Source of the DNA: Rhizophagus clarus
Taxonomy: Eukaryota; Glomeromycota; Glomeromycetes; Glomerales; Glomeraceae
Assembly (NCBI GenBank): GCA_015698045.1
Contig: BLAL01000160.1
Location: 558,001-622,000 of the forward strand
Direction: 5' to 3'
DNA: 64,000 bases
The position numbers and the translations under genes were made by a program. Every line of letters begins with the position of its first letter. The first letter of the stretch is position 1. Positions 33,568 through 44,850 of the stretch are shown piece by piece. Under the pieces are notes generated by a model, which did no database searches, was not told the origin of the DNA, and saw only the letters and a list, made by a program, of their open reading frames with translations.

Positions 33568-33810
33568 TTATGGGTCATCCAATCTGTTAAAACACAATTG
33601 ATTAATTTCCTCAAAGATTCTGTTAATATCAGGGTATCGTTCTCTCATCCGTGCAGCTTTGTCATCATCGCTTTTAATTTTAGTCCATTCTTCTTCCATT
33701 ATACCGAAGGCTTTCAGATCATCTGCTGTAACATCTTTATTCACGTTCATCAATGTCGTAGTAAGAAGCCTTGTGATACGATTAGGCTTGTCCAATTTTA
33801 TCAATTTCAA
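33568..33810 (-). CDS. Hypothetical 80-residue protein or exon
   Basis: An 80-codon ORF (MKLIKLDKPNRITRLLTTTL) with a charged, helical-looking second half (ADDLKAFGIMEEEWTKIKSDDDKAARMRERYPDI, described in part). Composition is protein-like and not low-complexity. No membrane segment, signal or known motif. It may be an exon of a small gene or a remnant; family unknown. Confidence 0.35.
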   Translation of the reverse strand: MKLIKLDKPNRITRLLTTTLMNVNKDVTADDLKAFGIMEEEWTKIKSDDDKAARMRERYPDINRIFEEINQLCFNRLDDP

Positions 33811-35473
33811 TTAATCTTTATTAATCCAAGAACCTATAAAAAATGGGTCTTCTTTATTTAACTTCATTGTATATTTATTATATTTGTTTTATTAATTGTG
33901 TACATCTTATATATGAGTTACATTATTATATGTAATCAATTTTCCTCCAGTGAAAGATAACTTTCTTACAGGTCCTAAATAATAAAAAGTGAACTATTAT
34001 AAATACCAAACTTTACAAGCGTGTCTTTTTGATTGAATTATACACATAGTCAACTAAACATGATTAACTCCCTGCATATAATCATAGTTGCCTTTTCAAC
34101 ATGCTGAAAAGCTTATTATATCAACAGTTAAGAAAATTCTCTCTATTATGATTTTTTGTTGTACCAAAATGAGGCGTCATGCATGCAGTTTGTGATCAAT
34201 ATAGTTGCATTTTGACATACCAAACAAATATATTAACAAAGACGTCTAATAAAAAAAATTATCTCTAAATTATTATGTAATTATATAGTAATGGCTCATA
34301 GAAATAATAAAGGTAAAAAGCAAATAGCATAATCATTTAACAGAAATTGGAATTATTCAAATTCTTAAAACAAATTTGCCAATGTAATAAATAGTTTCAA
34401 GTAGTATCAAGGAAACTGAAGGTAAAATATACTAGTAGTAACTTAATTATTAAACAAATATAAACATTCACATAAAAATTAAATATTCTAGGTCGTAAGT
34501 TAATGGGTTAGCTTATAACTCTTATAATTTAAATACATAATAATGTTTTTGTTATTATTTTATATAACTTTAATAATGAATAATACTATAGTTTGATAAG
34601 TTAACAGCTATTTATTTTTTGTTTGAATAACTAGGTAATAATTAATTATATTATAGATAGTAAGTAATAATATAGTTTGTAAGTTGTTATTTATTTAATT
34701 CTATTATTACATATTTATATAATATTTATAATTTAATTTCTTTATCGTTTTAGATGGTAAGTCATTATTATATATTTTATAATATTTACATATAATTTAA
34801 ACTAACTGATTTCTTTATTTAAAATTATTTGTTTAGATACTAAGTCATATTCTATTATTACATATTTGTATAATATTTACCATAGTATTATGTTGTGATT
34901 GATGTGTAATATTTCCATCATATTATATGCGTTTTTCATACATTGCCGTATGTGATTCCAGTCTTCATCTTCTACATTACATCAACATTTTCTGTTATTC
35001 CATATATATTTCGATTGTAAAACATCATATTTGTCAGTAATGTTAAAAAATTTTTATATCTAAACGATCTCGTATTATTATCATCTTTACTCGTTTTGTT
35101 GATATTGTAATTTAATCGATTATTAATTATACTGTATTAAAAGTATTTTTCCGATTAATTTTGGCGTAATTTTTTCTGATAATTAAATCTTCTATATTAT
35201 TATTTCTTAAAAATTCAGCTTTGTATTTTACGAAATTAATATATTTAGCAAATTACGATGATTTCTTCCATGTTATTTCATACTGTAATTTGATATTTAT
35301 ACTAACATCGTCTAAATTACATTCAGTCTCGTCTTCTCTTCTCCAAGTTTGATTACTAATTTATATTAAATTTGCAATAAACTTTAAATAATATAATTAT
35401 AATTATCGAGCTGTTTTCTTTTATTTAAATCCATCCATTCATTTTGACATCAGTATTAAATATTGTATCTATA
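33811..35473. other. AT-rich intergenic spacer
   Basis: Nothing coding is supported. Runs of TAAGT and ATAATATTTA words recur in 34.5-34.9 kb, giving a vaguely repetitive texture without a fixed period. Confidence 0.5.
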
Positions 35474-36195
35474 TCATGCGTTCGGTAAATATATATAAAG
35501 TATTGCGATTATTATGAATATGATCCAGTAAATTTTTTCAAGATTATTAAACTGTGATACTTTTGTTTGTAATGACCATTTTAAATGATTTTTTCTAATT
35601 GAATAGATCACTATATTCATTAATTTCTCAAGTATGCCCATTTCCTTATTTTTTTTTTTGATAATCGCAATACATTTAACTCTAAATTGTTTTTCTAGTA
35701 CAATATTTTGTTGATTATTTGATATAAGATTTTTAATTTTTTTACTCTTATTATTATCTACTAATGCAAAATCTAACACTTTAATTGCTATGTTTCTTTT
35801 CAGATCGAATAATCCTTTCTTGATGTTCATATCTAATTGATTAGGTAATTTCTTATCAGTAATAGCATTATTGATGTCGTATAATTCTTTTATACTTTTG
35901 AAGGATTTTATTTTTCAGGTGTGATCATTGTTATTATTCTTTTTTATTGAACTCTTTGTAATTTGGTTAAATCATCATAAATTTGACATTTATTGTTATT
36001 CTTTTTTTTACGTTTAAATCACCTCCTTCGCATATTTTGAATAATGGAGAATTGTTAAAATGTTATTACTTTCTGGTGTTGGAATATATTCTAGGTGATA
36101 AAGTATGATTTCTTGACTGGCTTTTTTGCTATTGCTTTCGAGACCTGCATTCAATATATTACCATCATTTGTATTACAACCCATCAATTTTTATT
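35474..36195 (-). pseudogene. Remnant of an unrecognised protein-coding gene
   Basis: Two protein-like minus-strand stretches lie close together. One, about 36014-36195, reads KLMGCNTNDGNILNAGLESN and continues to IPTPESNNILTILHYSKYAKEVI before a stop. The other is a 118-codon ORF (35474-35830) starting MNIKKGLFDLKRN and ending with a hydrophobic segment IYWIIFIIIAILYIYLP. Between them the reading is broken. They may be parts of one decayed gene or of two. I do not recognise a family. The plus-strand kinase remnant starts about 90 bases away. Confidence 0.35.
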
Positions 36196-36281
36196 ATAAA
36201 GGTTGGCATTGGTCTTATTTGGAATTATATCTATCTCCATATCGTTCTGGTTGTTGAGTTTTAATGAAATATTTGGTTTAA

Positions 36282-36760
36282 TTGTCTGTAACTCTTCGTT
36301 TTTTAGATATTTATAATTCTGGATTTGTTCATAAAGATTTTTATACACGTAATATATTATTTTACTTTGAATGTATTAACCAGCAAATAAGCAAAGGAAC
36401 TTATGGAGTATTACCATATATGGTACCAGAAGTTTTATGTGAACATCAATATATAAAGGCAGCAGCTATCTATTTGGAGTAGTAATGAATGAGTTACTTT
36501 CCAAAGAAGAAACTTATAACTAATGACATTCCTTATAATAAATTTTTTGATGTTAAAATATGTAAAGGACATAGACCAAGCAATAATTTCTAAAGATGTA
36601 TTAAAATTACTTGCAAATAGATTTAATAATAAAATATTGGGATGCTGATGTGAAAAGTAGGCCAATTATTAAAGAATTGTATTAAATGAAAAAAGTGAAT
36701 TGTATTCTCAAATAAAAGAATGTGATGAAATTGGAAAAAATTTAGAAATTGTTTTAATTG
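36282..36760 (+). pseudogene. Kinase C-lobe remnant
   Basis: A short ORF (36282-36482) reads IYNSGFVHKDFYTRNILF, a degraded catalytic loop, then GTYGVLPYMVPEVL, the activation-loop end with its APE-like motif (VPE). Further broken pieces follow: MNELL, NDIPYNKF and NIGM, which correspond to the region around ITSGIPPFNDR and KRCWDSN in the intact kinase. The DFG region is missing. It closely resembles the remnant at 42.6-43.2 kb (both carry NDIP, ITC and a G-M-L reading for the CWD motif) and is in opposite orientation to it. It lies back to back with the Sel1-kinase gene. Confidence 0.7.
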
Positions 36761-36967
36761 TTATAATTTTTATAAGGAAATAATTATATCAATTTAAAAA
36801 ATAATACATTTAATTGAATTTTCTAGACAAGTTAAAAATAGAATAAAAACTGAATATAAATAAATATCATCATCCTAATAGTTACCCTTTATTGTGAAAT
36901 TTATAAAAATACATAATATAAATATCGTTATATAATAGATAAACCAACAAAATAAAATAATAATTAA

Positions 36968-39379
36968 TTAAACTTCAGTTATACATTCCAAACACTCAGT
37001 GTCTTCTTTAACTAAAATTTTAGTAATGTTGCGACTTGTGTAATATGTTTGCGAATGAGGTTGTACAATAGTAGAAATATTAGTTTGTTCTTGTGCTAAA
37101 GTATCATTAGCTTTTACAAATTCCAACATATCATCATATAATTTGTTATTGATATCAGGTACTTGATACTTGTGATCTCCATCCCTATTTATTTCATAAA
37201 ATTTACTAACACATCTAATCCATTCAGATATTTCATATTCAAGCTCTGTTATAGTTGGTCTATTGGAAGGATTTGAATCCCAACATCTTTTCATTAAATC
37301 TACATAACATTTTGGAGCATTTCTTATAATTTTAGGACGTTCACTTTTGCAAATATCATAGATAAGTTGATGATCATGTGCTCTATCATTAAATGGAGGA
37401 ATACCTGATGTAAATTCCCACATTATTATTGAAAAACTGTAAATATCACTTGCTAGAGTATAAGGTTTTTTTCTTAGCACTTCAGGTGCCATATAAGGTA
37501 CAACTCCATAAATTTCTTTGTCAGAAGTTTGTAAATCATTTATAGGTTTGCATAATCCCAAGTCAATAATAAATAATTCATTATGATTATCTGAAATTAA
37601 AATATTACCATCATGAAGATCACTATGAATTAAATCTGATTCATGAATTACTTTAAGTCCTAAAATAATTTTTTTCAATAATTGTAATTTGTCTTGCCAT
37701 TTAAGTTTAATTATATCAGATAAACATTTTCTTAAATTTCCTTTTTTTGCATAACTCATTACAATTATATAATTTAAACTATATGGATCTTGAGTAATTC
37801 CAAAGAATTGAATAAATTTTGAAAATGAATTTTTCTGACAGTTATAATGATATTTCCACTAATATATATATATAAATTATAAAAAAATTAATTTTAATAC
37901 AAAAAAAAATTAGTTATTAAATATATTAAAATACTATATCTCATCCAAAAATTTATTATTAATATTTGATGAATTATTAAGTATTTTAAGAATAACATTA
38001 TAACCTGTTTGAAAGTTCCATCTATTCCATTGTTGTTTATTAAAATTCCAACTATCAATGGGACCATCTAACCAAATAGCTTTATAAATTTCACTAAATC
38101 CTCCTTTATCATAATAATTAATATTTAACAATTTATTATAAGGTATCCATTCCAAAACTTCATAATTATTTTTAGCATTTAATTGTGCTTCTTGAATAAA
38201 TTTATCAATATATTTATTTTTACTAGTCCATTTTGAAAAATCTTGTTGAAATTGTTTGGAATTACATTGTTGACACCATTTATAATTAGTATATAGTTTT
38301 TTGCATTTGTCACAAAATTTATTTTTAAAATTTATATTATTATTTTCTGCTACTTTTTGATACCAGTAAAAGGCTTTCTCCAAGTCCACTTCTGTCCCCT
38401 CCCCATTCTCATAGCAAAGGACCAAATTATACATTGCATCTGCATTATCACTCTCCGCCGCTTTCTGATACCAGTGAAGGGCTTTCCCCAGGTCTACTTC
38501 TGTCCCCTCTCCATTTTCATAGCAAAGAGCCAAATTATTCATTGCATCTGCATTACCACTCTCTGCCGCTTTCTGATACCAGTGAAAGGCTTTCCCCAGA
38601 TCCACTTTTGTCCCCTCCCCATTTTTATAGCAAAGGGCCAAATTATACATTGCACTTGCATCACCACTCTCCACCGCTTTCTGATACCAGTGAAAGGCTT
38701 TCCCCAGTTCCACTTCTGTCCCCTCTCCATTTTCATAGCAAAAGGCCAAATTATACATTGCACTTGCATCACCACTCTCTGCCACTTTCTGATACCAGTG
38801 AAGGGCTTTCCCCAGATCCACTTCTGTTCCCTTCCCATTTTTATAGCAAAAAGCCAAATTATTCATTGCATCTGCAACACCACTCTCTGCTGCTTTCTGA
38901 TACCAGTAAAAGGCTTTCCCCAGATCCACTTCTGTCCCCTCCCCATTTTCATAGCAAAGGGCCAAATTATACATTGCACTTGCATACCCACTCTCCGCTG
39001 CTTTCTGATACCAGTGAAGGGCTTTCCCCAGGTCTACTTCTGTCCCCTCTCCATTTTCATAGCAAAGAGCCAAATTATTCATTGCATCTGCATTACCACT
39101 CTCTGCCGCTTTCTGATACCAGTGAAAGGCTTTCCCCAGGTCCACTTCTGTCCCCTTCCCATTTTTATAGCAAAGGGCCAAATTATACATTGCATCTGCA
39201 TCACCACTCTCCGCCGCTTTCTGATACCAGTGAAGGGCTTTCTCCAGGTCCACTTCTGTCCCCTTCCCATTTTTATAGCAAAGGGCCAAATTATACATTG
39301 CACCTGCATCACCACTCTCCGCCGCTTTCTGATACCAGTGAAGGGCTTTCCCCAGGTCCTTTTTTATATTGCTTAACAA
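36968..39379 (-). CDS. Sel1-repeat protein kinase (TKL-like), two exons seen
   Basis: A signalling kinase fused to a Sel1-repeat scaffold. Exon A (39379-37940) encodes nine full and one partial 36-residue Sel1 repeats, then a zinc-ribbon-like CDKC...CQQC, then the kinase N-lobe with DKGGFSEIYKAIW and the lysine in VILKIL. Exon B (37858-36968) continues at WKYHYNCQ and gives the C-lobe: HSDLHDGN catalytic loop, IIDLGL (DLG), YMAPEVL, and a tail with HSQTYYTSR. Key residues are present, so activity is likely. The intron would be 37859-37939 (81 nt, ends TAG). Its donor reads GAG|ATATAG where the paralog at 31185 has GAA|GTATGA. Exon A begins at 39379 directly after a good acceptor (TTTATTTCTTAG), so an upstream exon with the true start is missing from this model; TTG there is not a start. 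Confidence 0.8.
38348..39358 (-). repeat. 108-bp Sel1-coding tandem repeats
   Basis: Nine full units and a partial one, each 108 bp, encoding DLGKALHWYQKAAESG-type Sel1 helices. Nucleotide similarity between units is very high. The block 38461-38597 is repeated without a difference at 39001-39137, exactly five units (540 bp) away, which points to a recent block duplication or gene conversion. The strong period also creates long meaningless ORFs on the opposite strand. Confidence 0.92.
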
Positions 39380-40329
39380 CTAAGAAATAAAAAAGCATTA
39401 TAAGTTTAAAATGTAAATATTTATATTATAACATATGCAAAATGTTACACATGCAGATAAATAAGCATTTTATTAGCAATCCGAGCATGATCTGTAGATC
39501 CGGTGCAAAAGACAGACCTCGGATGTAGATCCGTTTGTCACATCTGTCGCAGTTAGTAGGAAAATAAAATATTCCGAGTTCAATTAGTGCCATAACAAAA
39601 TTTTAAAATTATTCTTTTATTAGGTTTAATTTAATTTATATTGCAATTGGTGCTAATTACAATAATTTTAATTTGTACTTCTATTCTATAACAAATCCCA
39701 AAATTAGTAACTTAATGAATCAATATTAAAAATATCCTACGCCTGCCCCTACAATAATAATAAACTTATTATGAAATTACTTGGAATCTTACCCTTACAT
39801 CGGCTATTTGACTATCAAATAATTTAGTTTCAATTTCTACATACTGCGTATGAATAATTAAGGATCATTATAGTTTAACCCAATTACGGATGGTTAACTC
39901 CTAAAACACGTGATAAGTTTTTAACCTAATTATCATAATAGTTTAGCCTCATTGCGGAGGGTTACACTTTTAATACATTTTTTTGTTTATTTCACCTCCC
40001 TTTTTTATTTCTCTCACCCGTTTCTCTAAAAAAAAAAATATATATATATATATATTCCAACTTCTTTTTATAATATTTTTTTATTATTTTCTTCGGTTTA
40101 CTCTCTTTTTTTATTTTTTTAAGAATTTTTTCTTTTATTTTTCGTTTTTGCAATTTTTACAATTTTGTCCTTTTTTCAAATTCTTTTTTTTCGTTTATTT
40201 TTCACATTTATTTATTTTTAAAGTTCTCTCTCCCTCCCATTTTGTTTTTTGAAAATAGATAAAAAAATTTTTCTTATTCCCCCTTTCATTTTTTTTTTTT
40301 TTTATTTCGTCCCATTCCTATTTTTTTTT
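39380..40329. other. Intergenic spacer; upstream region of the Sel1-kinase
   Basis: Contains a GC-richer patch at about 39480-39550 with TGTAGATCCG twice, a diverged 68-bp tandem duplication at 39864-39976, and a T-rich stretch at 39980-40330. The missing first exon of the Sel1-kinase should lie in the left part; I could not place it. A signal-like minus-strand ORF near 39430-39490 (MLGLLIKCLFICM) does not splice in frame with the available donors. Confidence 0.5.
39864..39976. repeat. Diverged tandem duplication, 68-bp spacing
   Basis: Two copies starting at 39864 and 39932 share ATCAT-ATAGTTTA-CC and GCGGA-GGTTA-like blocks and an outer TTTTAA end. About 80% similar by eye over 45 bases. 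Confidence 0.5.
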
Positions 40330-40339
40330 CTCTTTATTA

Positions 40340-40599
40340 AGTTGCCAGACTTAAACGAACCAGACTTGAAATATAAGTAAGAGTCTGAGAAGGTGAACTC
40401 CTTTTTTAATAATAAATATTCTTTTTTTTTTTTACTATTTTTATTTTTAGATCGTTGAACTTAAACGAACTCAGATCTCTTTGTAGGATATGAACCCGAT
40501 TTGAAACCTCCAACTTGTAAATACTGCAAATGGAAATTTTTGATTTCATGTCCAAATGCTGATTGTTCGCATTTATTCAAGAGAAACTATCTTCAGTAA
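40340..40599 (+). pseudogene. Small zinc-finger-like coding scrap
   Basis: The frame 40486-40599 reads GYEPDLKPPTCKYCKWKF and then LISCPNADCSHLFKRN before a stop, giving a CX2CX7CX4CXH spacing that could bind zinc. Upstream, at 40340-40376, is a related stretch, PDLNEPDLKY, followed by a clean donor GTAAGA at about 40377. TTTGTAG before 40487 could be an acceptor, but the phases do not agree, so an intact gene is not shown. A duplicated ACTTAAACGAAC block precedes both pieces. Confidence 0.3.
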
Positions 40600-42569
40600 T
40601 TAAGTTTTGTAGTTCATGATAAGAAAATATAATTAAATTCATAATATATTGAATAATATGTTGCTTCAATTTTTTGCCGACGAGCTTATTAAACATTATC
40701 TATTATTAACAAGTCAAATGTTATCATCGTATTTATTAAGACATTAAGGGCAATCAAAATTATTTTTTCTTGAATAATAGTCCATAAATATCGCCATCTC
40801 TTAATACAATTTTTAATACAAGCTAGCGCATTTACATAATTTGATAAAGTAACTTTACACCAACTAATTTACTGTCAAAAATGAATCCTGGTAGGATGTT
40901 ATCTTTATCTTAAAATTTTGATAATGAATACGAATCTTTTGTACTGATTTCTTGTCTCGTATCTGACTTGTTGACCCTCCATGTAGTATCATTAATTGTA
41001 ATACTCTTAGTATTGCATTCCATCACCAATCAAATAAGATTGAAAAAGATCTTGAATATAAACACCAGTATTTCCTTAATCATCATAAGAAATTTCAGTT
41101 ACGAATGAATGACATTTTTTTGATTTTCTTTACATAAAATAAAACTTCATTAATTATTGAATTTTTTTTTTTTTTAAAAAAAAAAATAAAATAAAATGAA
41201 GGAAATACGAGAACTATCCTTTATATAAATATCGTATTTATACATCATAATAGCTAATATTTTTTCCATTTTAAAATTGATCATAAATATTGCATATTTC
41301 TTTACGTTTATTTTTGTAGAATGAAAAAGTTTCTATTAGATAATTGTATTTTTTCACATTCTACTTTTTTCATTATCTTTTTTTTTTATATTTTGAAATT
41401 CTTTTTTTTCAAATCTATTATTTTGTAATATTATGATGTAAAGATGTCTTCACATTCTAACTCAATCTACTATTTTACTATTTATATATTTATATTCTGT
41501 TGAACGTAATAAAAAAATAAAATGAATAAAAACGATAAACAAAATTGATAAGGAATTTCACAAACTATAAAATTACAATAATAGAATAATTAAATTTGAC
41601 TAACCTTAAACGGAATTCGCATGAGTGTATATTAGAGAATTACTCTGTATAAATTAATTAGAATTGTGTAACGTGTAGTATGGCTGCATTCATAACGATA
41701 TAGTTGATTTTATCAACTACACAGTAATTAATCTGTTGAAAAATTTGGAAAATCTAATTTCTGCTGGATGTTAATTGTTAATACAAAAACCACCATCACT
41801 AATTATATCATAAAATTGTCAGAGTTAAAATTTTATCATTATATCGTAATTTTCTTACGTTTGGTTAGTCAGAAATGTGTGCAATTACCAAAAGTGGTTT
41901 GATCAAACTTATTACAAAATAATTTATGGCTGCTTTCAAAAAGAAGTGATCTAGCGATTTTAATTACGTGTATATACATGGAAAATCAGGAATCAGGAAA
42001 TTGGATCATCAGAAAAAATTAAACCACCAAAAGAATATTTTTTATCATATCATGAGCTGCAATCCAGACCGCTTCTAAAATACAAAATTTGGGTCATTCG
42101 CTATTATTAATCACATGAGTCGATACTTTTGTTTTTGTTTATCGACCCGTACGACATGAAATTTGGTGAACTAGAAGCATACTGTATACAAATTTCTGTA
42201 TAATATTTGTTTAAGAGGTTTATAAGGTATTTTAATTAATATTTTCTACCTATTTTCGTGTTTGTCTTAATAAAAAGCGCGTTAAATATTATAAACAACG
42301 GATAATAAATACTATTTATAATTAATAATGAAATATACTGTTATTCTAATATAAATGACATAAAATGAAATAATGTTTAACAATAATTAAGTTTGTTTAT
42401 ATATGACTCATGCCTTTTTTGCTTTTAAATTTAATTTTCAAAAAGAAACTTCATTAAGTGTTGGATTCATCATCTTGGCAAATTTCATTTAGTTCTAAAA
42501 AAATAAATAAAATATAAATATCGATTAATTACAAAAAAAAAAAAAAAGAATATTGACTTACCTAATTCA
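40600..42569. other. AT-rich intergenic spacer
   Basis: No supportable gene. Low-complexity T and A runs at about 41160-41200. A small hairpin GTTGATTTTATCAAC lies near 41703. Nothing else stands out. Confidence 0.55.
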
Positions 42570-43205
42570 CTTAATTAAACATCCAAACATTCTGAAACTG
42601 TAAATTCATAAATAGTATTTTTAAAATGATTAATTAATATAAATGCAATAATTAATAATAGCTAGTAATGATGATTAAGAAGGTACTTGCTTGGATTCGC
42701 TAATGTTGATTGAATAGTATAATTTTTTATCTATAAAAACAATAATAATAATATAAATAAATAGATTTCAGAAAGTTGTAAATAAGTTAAATTTACCTGA
42801 ATTAAATTGGAAAGATGATAAATCTGAAGAATTTACTGGTTTTGAAAGATTTCATAATTCAAAAGTCTACTAGAATAAATTGTTTGTGGATGTATTTGGA
42901 TTTATCTTTATTTGATCTGCTTACAAATTTTTTCCCCCAATTCTATCACATTCTTCTATTTGAGATAAATTTCTCCACTTCCATTTAATTAATATCTGAC
43001 ACAATTCTTGGTAGTTGATCTATTTTCTATTTCAGCATCCCAACATTTTATTATCAATTCTGCAAGTAATTTTGGTATATCTTAAGAAATATTCGTCTAT
43101 TTCCTTTATGTATTTTAATAGCTAAAATTCATTATGAGGAATATCATTATAAGGAGAAAATAATTCATCCATTCATTATTATTATTCCAAATGAATAATA
43201 TTATT
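42570..43205 (-). pseudogene. Kinase C-lobe and tail remnant next to the LTR element
   Basis: Minus-strand pieces match the local kinase family: SFGIIM-like reading near 43190, DIPKLLAELIIKCWDAEIENRS near 43000-43090, IYSSRLLNYE near 42870, and a tail TVSECLDV plus stop at about 42575. Several stops and frame changes interrupt it. The piece begins within about 20 bases of the LTR retrotransposon, but I see no matching N-lobe on the far side of the insertion, so it was probably already truncated. It is a near relative, in inverted orientation, of the remnant at 36282-36760. Confidence 0.65.
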
Positions 43206-43220
43206 GAAGGGTAAAAACGT

Positions 43221-43663
43221 TGTTACTCTGGTCAGTTCATCGATCAGGTAACTATGACTTGGAGACAGGGATGCAATAGATATGTCTCAAGTCCAATCAA
43301 CAAGACACACTATTCACAAAGGGACAGTTCGTTTATAAGGTAAAAGAGTTTATTTATTAATTATATGAACTTGTTATTATAACTTTATTATTACACTCTG
43401 ATATTTTTCAACTAAAAAGAAATTTCAGGATATTTATACAAAATAAAATATATTTAAAAATATAACAAATAAATCTAATATATCAAATAAAACTAATAAA
43501 TCAAATAAATAAAATAAATCAATTAAATCAAATAAATCAGATAAATCAAATAAAACTGATATATCAAATAAATCGGAAATATCAAAAATAACAGGCTATG
43601 ATGGCTTTGGCTTAGGCAGCTCTATATACTTTGCCACAATGTCACGTGATTACTACGCTAACA
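43221..43663 (-). repeat. 3' LTR of the Ty3-like element
   Basis: 443 bp, nearly identical to its partner at 52251-52695. A polypurine tract on the minus strand (plus-strand 43664-43678, pyrimidine-rich) sits directly inside it, as expected for plus-strand priming. Confidence 0.93.
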
Positions 43664-44073
43664 GTTCTCCCCTTCTTTAGTTTGAACTCCGTTGAAAACT
43701 CTTCTTTTTACACTACACACCCAACCTGCTAATACATGGGGGTCACTTGTGATATACCAAGCTAAGAGGCCCCCGAAGGGAATTCATGCTGAAGCCCAAA
43801 ATTAGCAAGGCATAGAAGCTGATCATTTTGGCCAGGAATGACCGAGTACGTGTGATGGCGATTTTGTGTTGATGATGGACTCATATTTATACCAATTTTT
43901 GAATTTGTTAGAATTATGGGATTGGAAATTAGTGGAAAAGTGTTGGTAAATTCTGATAAAATTCGGTTTAATTTTTGGTGGTAATTTCTGGGAAGTTTCT
44001 TCATTTAAATTTTCATCAATATCGCACTATCTCAAAATCATCTTCATCTTTTTTTTCTTCATTAATTTTCAAT

Positions 44074-44547
44074 ATGACTCGCACTGACACCAATATTGCT
44101 CGTCGAAAACTTCGCAGTTCGCGCGCCTCTCGAGGCCAAAATAATAAAAAAAAATATAATAAACCAAGTAAGGCCATCAGAAGAAGGCATTTTCGAAGAA
44201 AAGGCATTGATAAGCCTCAAAAAAGTGAAGGCTTGGCTCAACAAGCTTTGGAAGTTGCTGGAGAGCTTTTTGTAACGAAAGAAGAAGAAGTAGAAAAATT
44301 ACAACAAGAAATCAATCAGAAAAATGGAGAACTTGGCCATTATAAAGAGTTAGCAGGGTTTAATAGAGATTTACGAGAACAAGTATTTTCATTAACTAAG
44401 GATAAGGAGCAGTATAGGAGGGAAAGGGAAGGTTGGAAGGTACGACATGAGAGGGAATATAAAAGGGCTAATGAGGCAAAAGAAACTATCTCCAATTATG
44501 AAACATATATGAGAGAAAATAATTTAGAACCACCATCTACTATTTAG
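44074..44547 (+). CDS. Antisense ORF inside the Ty3-like element: basic coiled-coil protein
   Basis: An ORF on the strand opposite to gag-pol, between the integrase region and the 3' LTR. From ATG 44074 it encodes 157 residues; the frame is open further upstream to 43975. The first ~45 residues are strongly basic (RRKLRSSRASRGQ, KAIRRRHFRRKG), like a nucleic-acid-binding or nuclear/nucleolar targeting tail. The rest is a charged coiled coil with heptad-like spacing (EEEVEKLQQEINQKNGELG). Composition is clearly protein-like. An AATAAA lies about 30 bases past the stop (44578). Antisense ORFs near the 3' LTR are known from some plant Ty3 elements, but I know no homolog. A captured host fragment is another option. 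Confidence 0.55.
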   Translation: MTRTDTNIARRKLRSSRASRGQNNKKKYNKPSKAIRRRHFRRKGIDKPQKSEGLAQQALEVAGELFVTKEEEVEKLQQEINQKNGELGHYKELAGFNRDLREQVFSLTKDKEQYRREREGWKVRHEREYKRANEAKETISNYETYMRENNLEPPSTI

Positions 44548-44850
44548 ATTTTTCTTCTTTTCTTTTTTCTTTTTTCTAATAAATTTTCATAAAATTTTCT
44601 ATTTTCTATTAAATTATTTTGGGGAGTTAAGTCGCGTATTTTTGCTGATCATTTGTGAAACTAAAATTAACACTAAGTTAAATTTGGATCTGCCATCATT
44701 ACTAATTTCTATTTTTGTAGATCATACTTGCGTCAATTAATTAAATTAATTTAAGCTTGATTTATTTAATCCAATCAATAAATTTTCCAATAAATTATGA
44801 TGTAATTATAAAGAATTTTGATCCAATAATCCTTGCATTATTTCTCGTAA

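Noticed and set aside
39377-39379. TTG as the start codon of the Sel1-kinase
   Set aside because: It directly follows a good splice acceptor (TTTATTTCTTAG), so it is an exon edge rather than a start.
38357-39390. Two long plus-strand ORFs (339 and 318 codons) opposite the Sel1 repeats
   Set aside because: They are antisense shadows. The 108-bp period of the Sel1-coding repeats keeps other frames open by chance; the minus strand carries the clear Sel1 and kinase domains.
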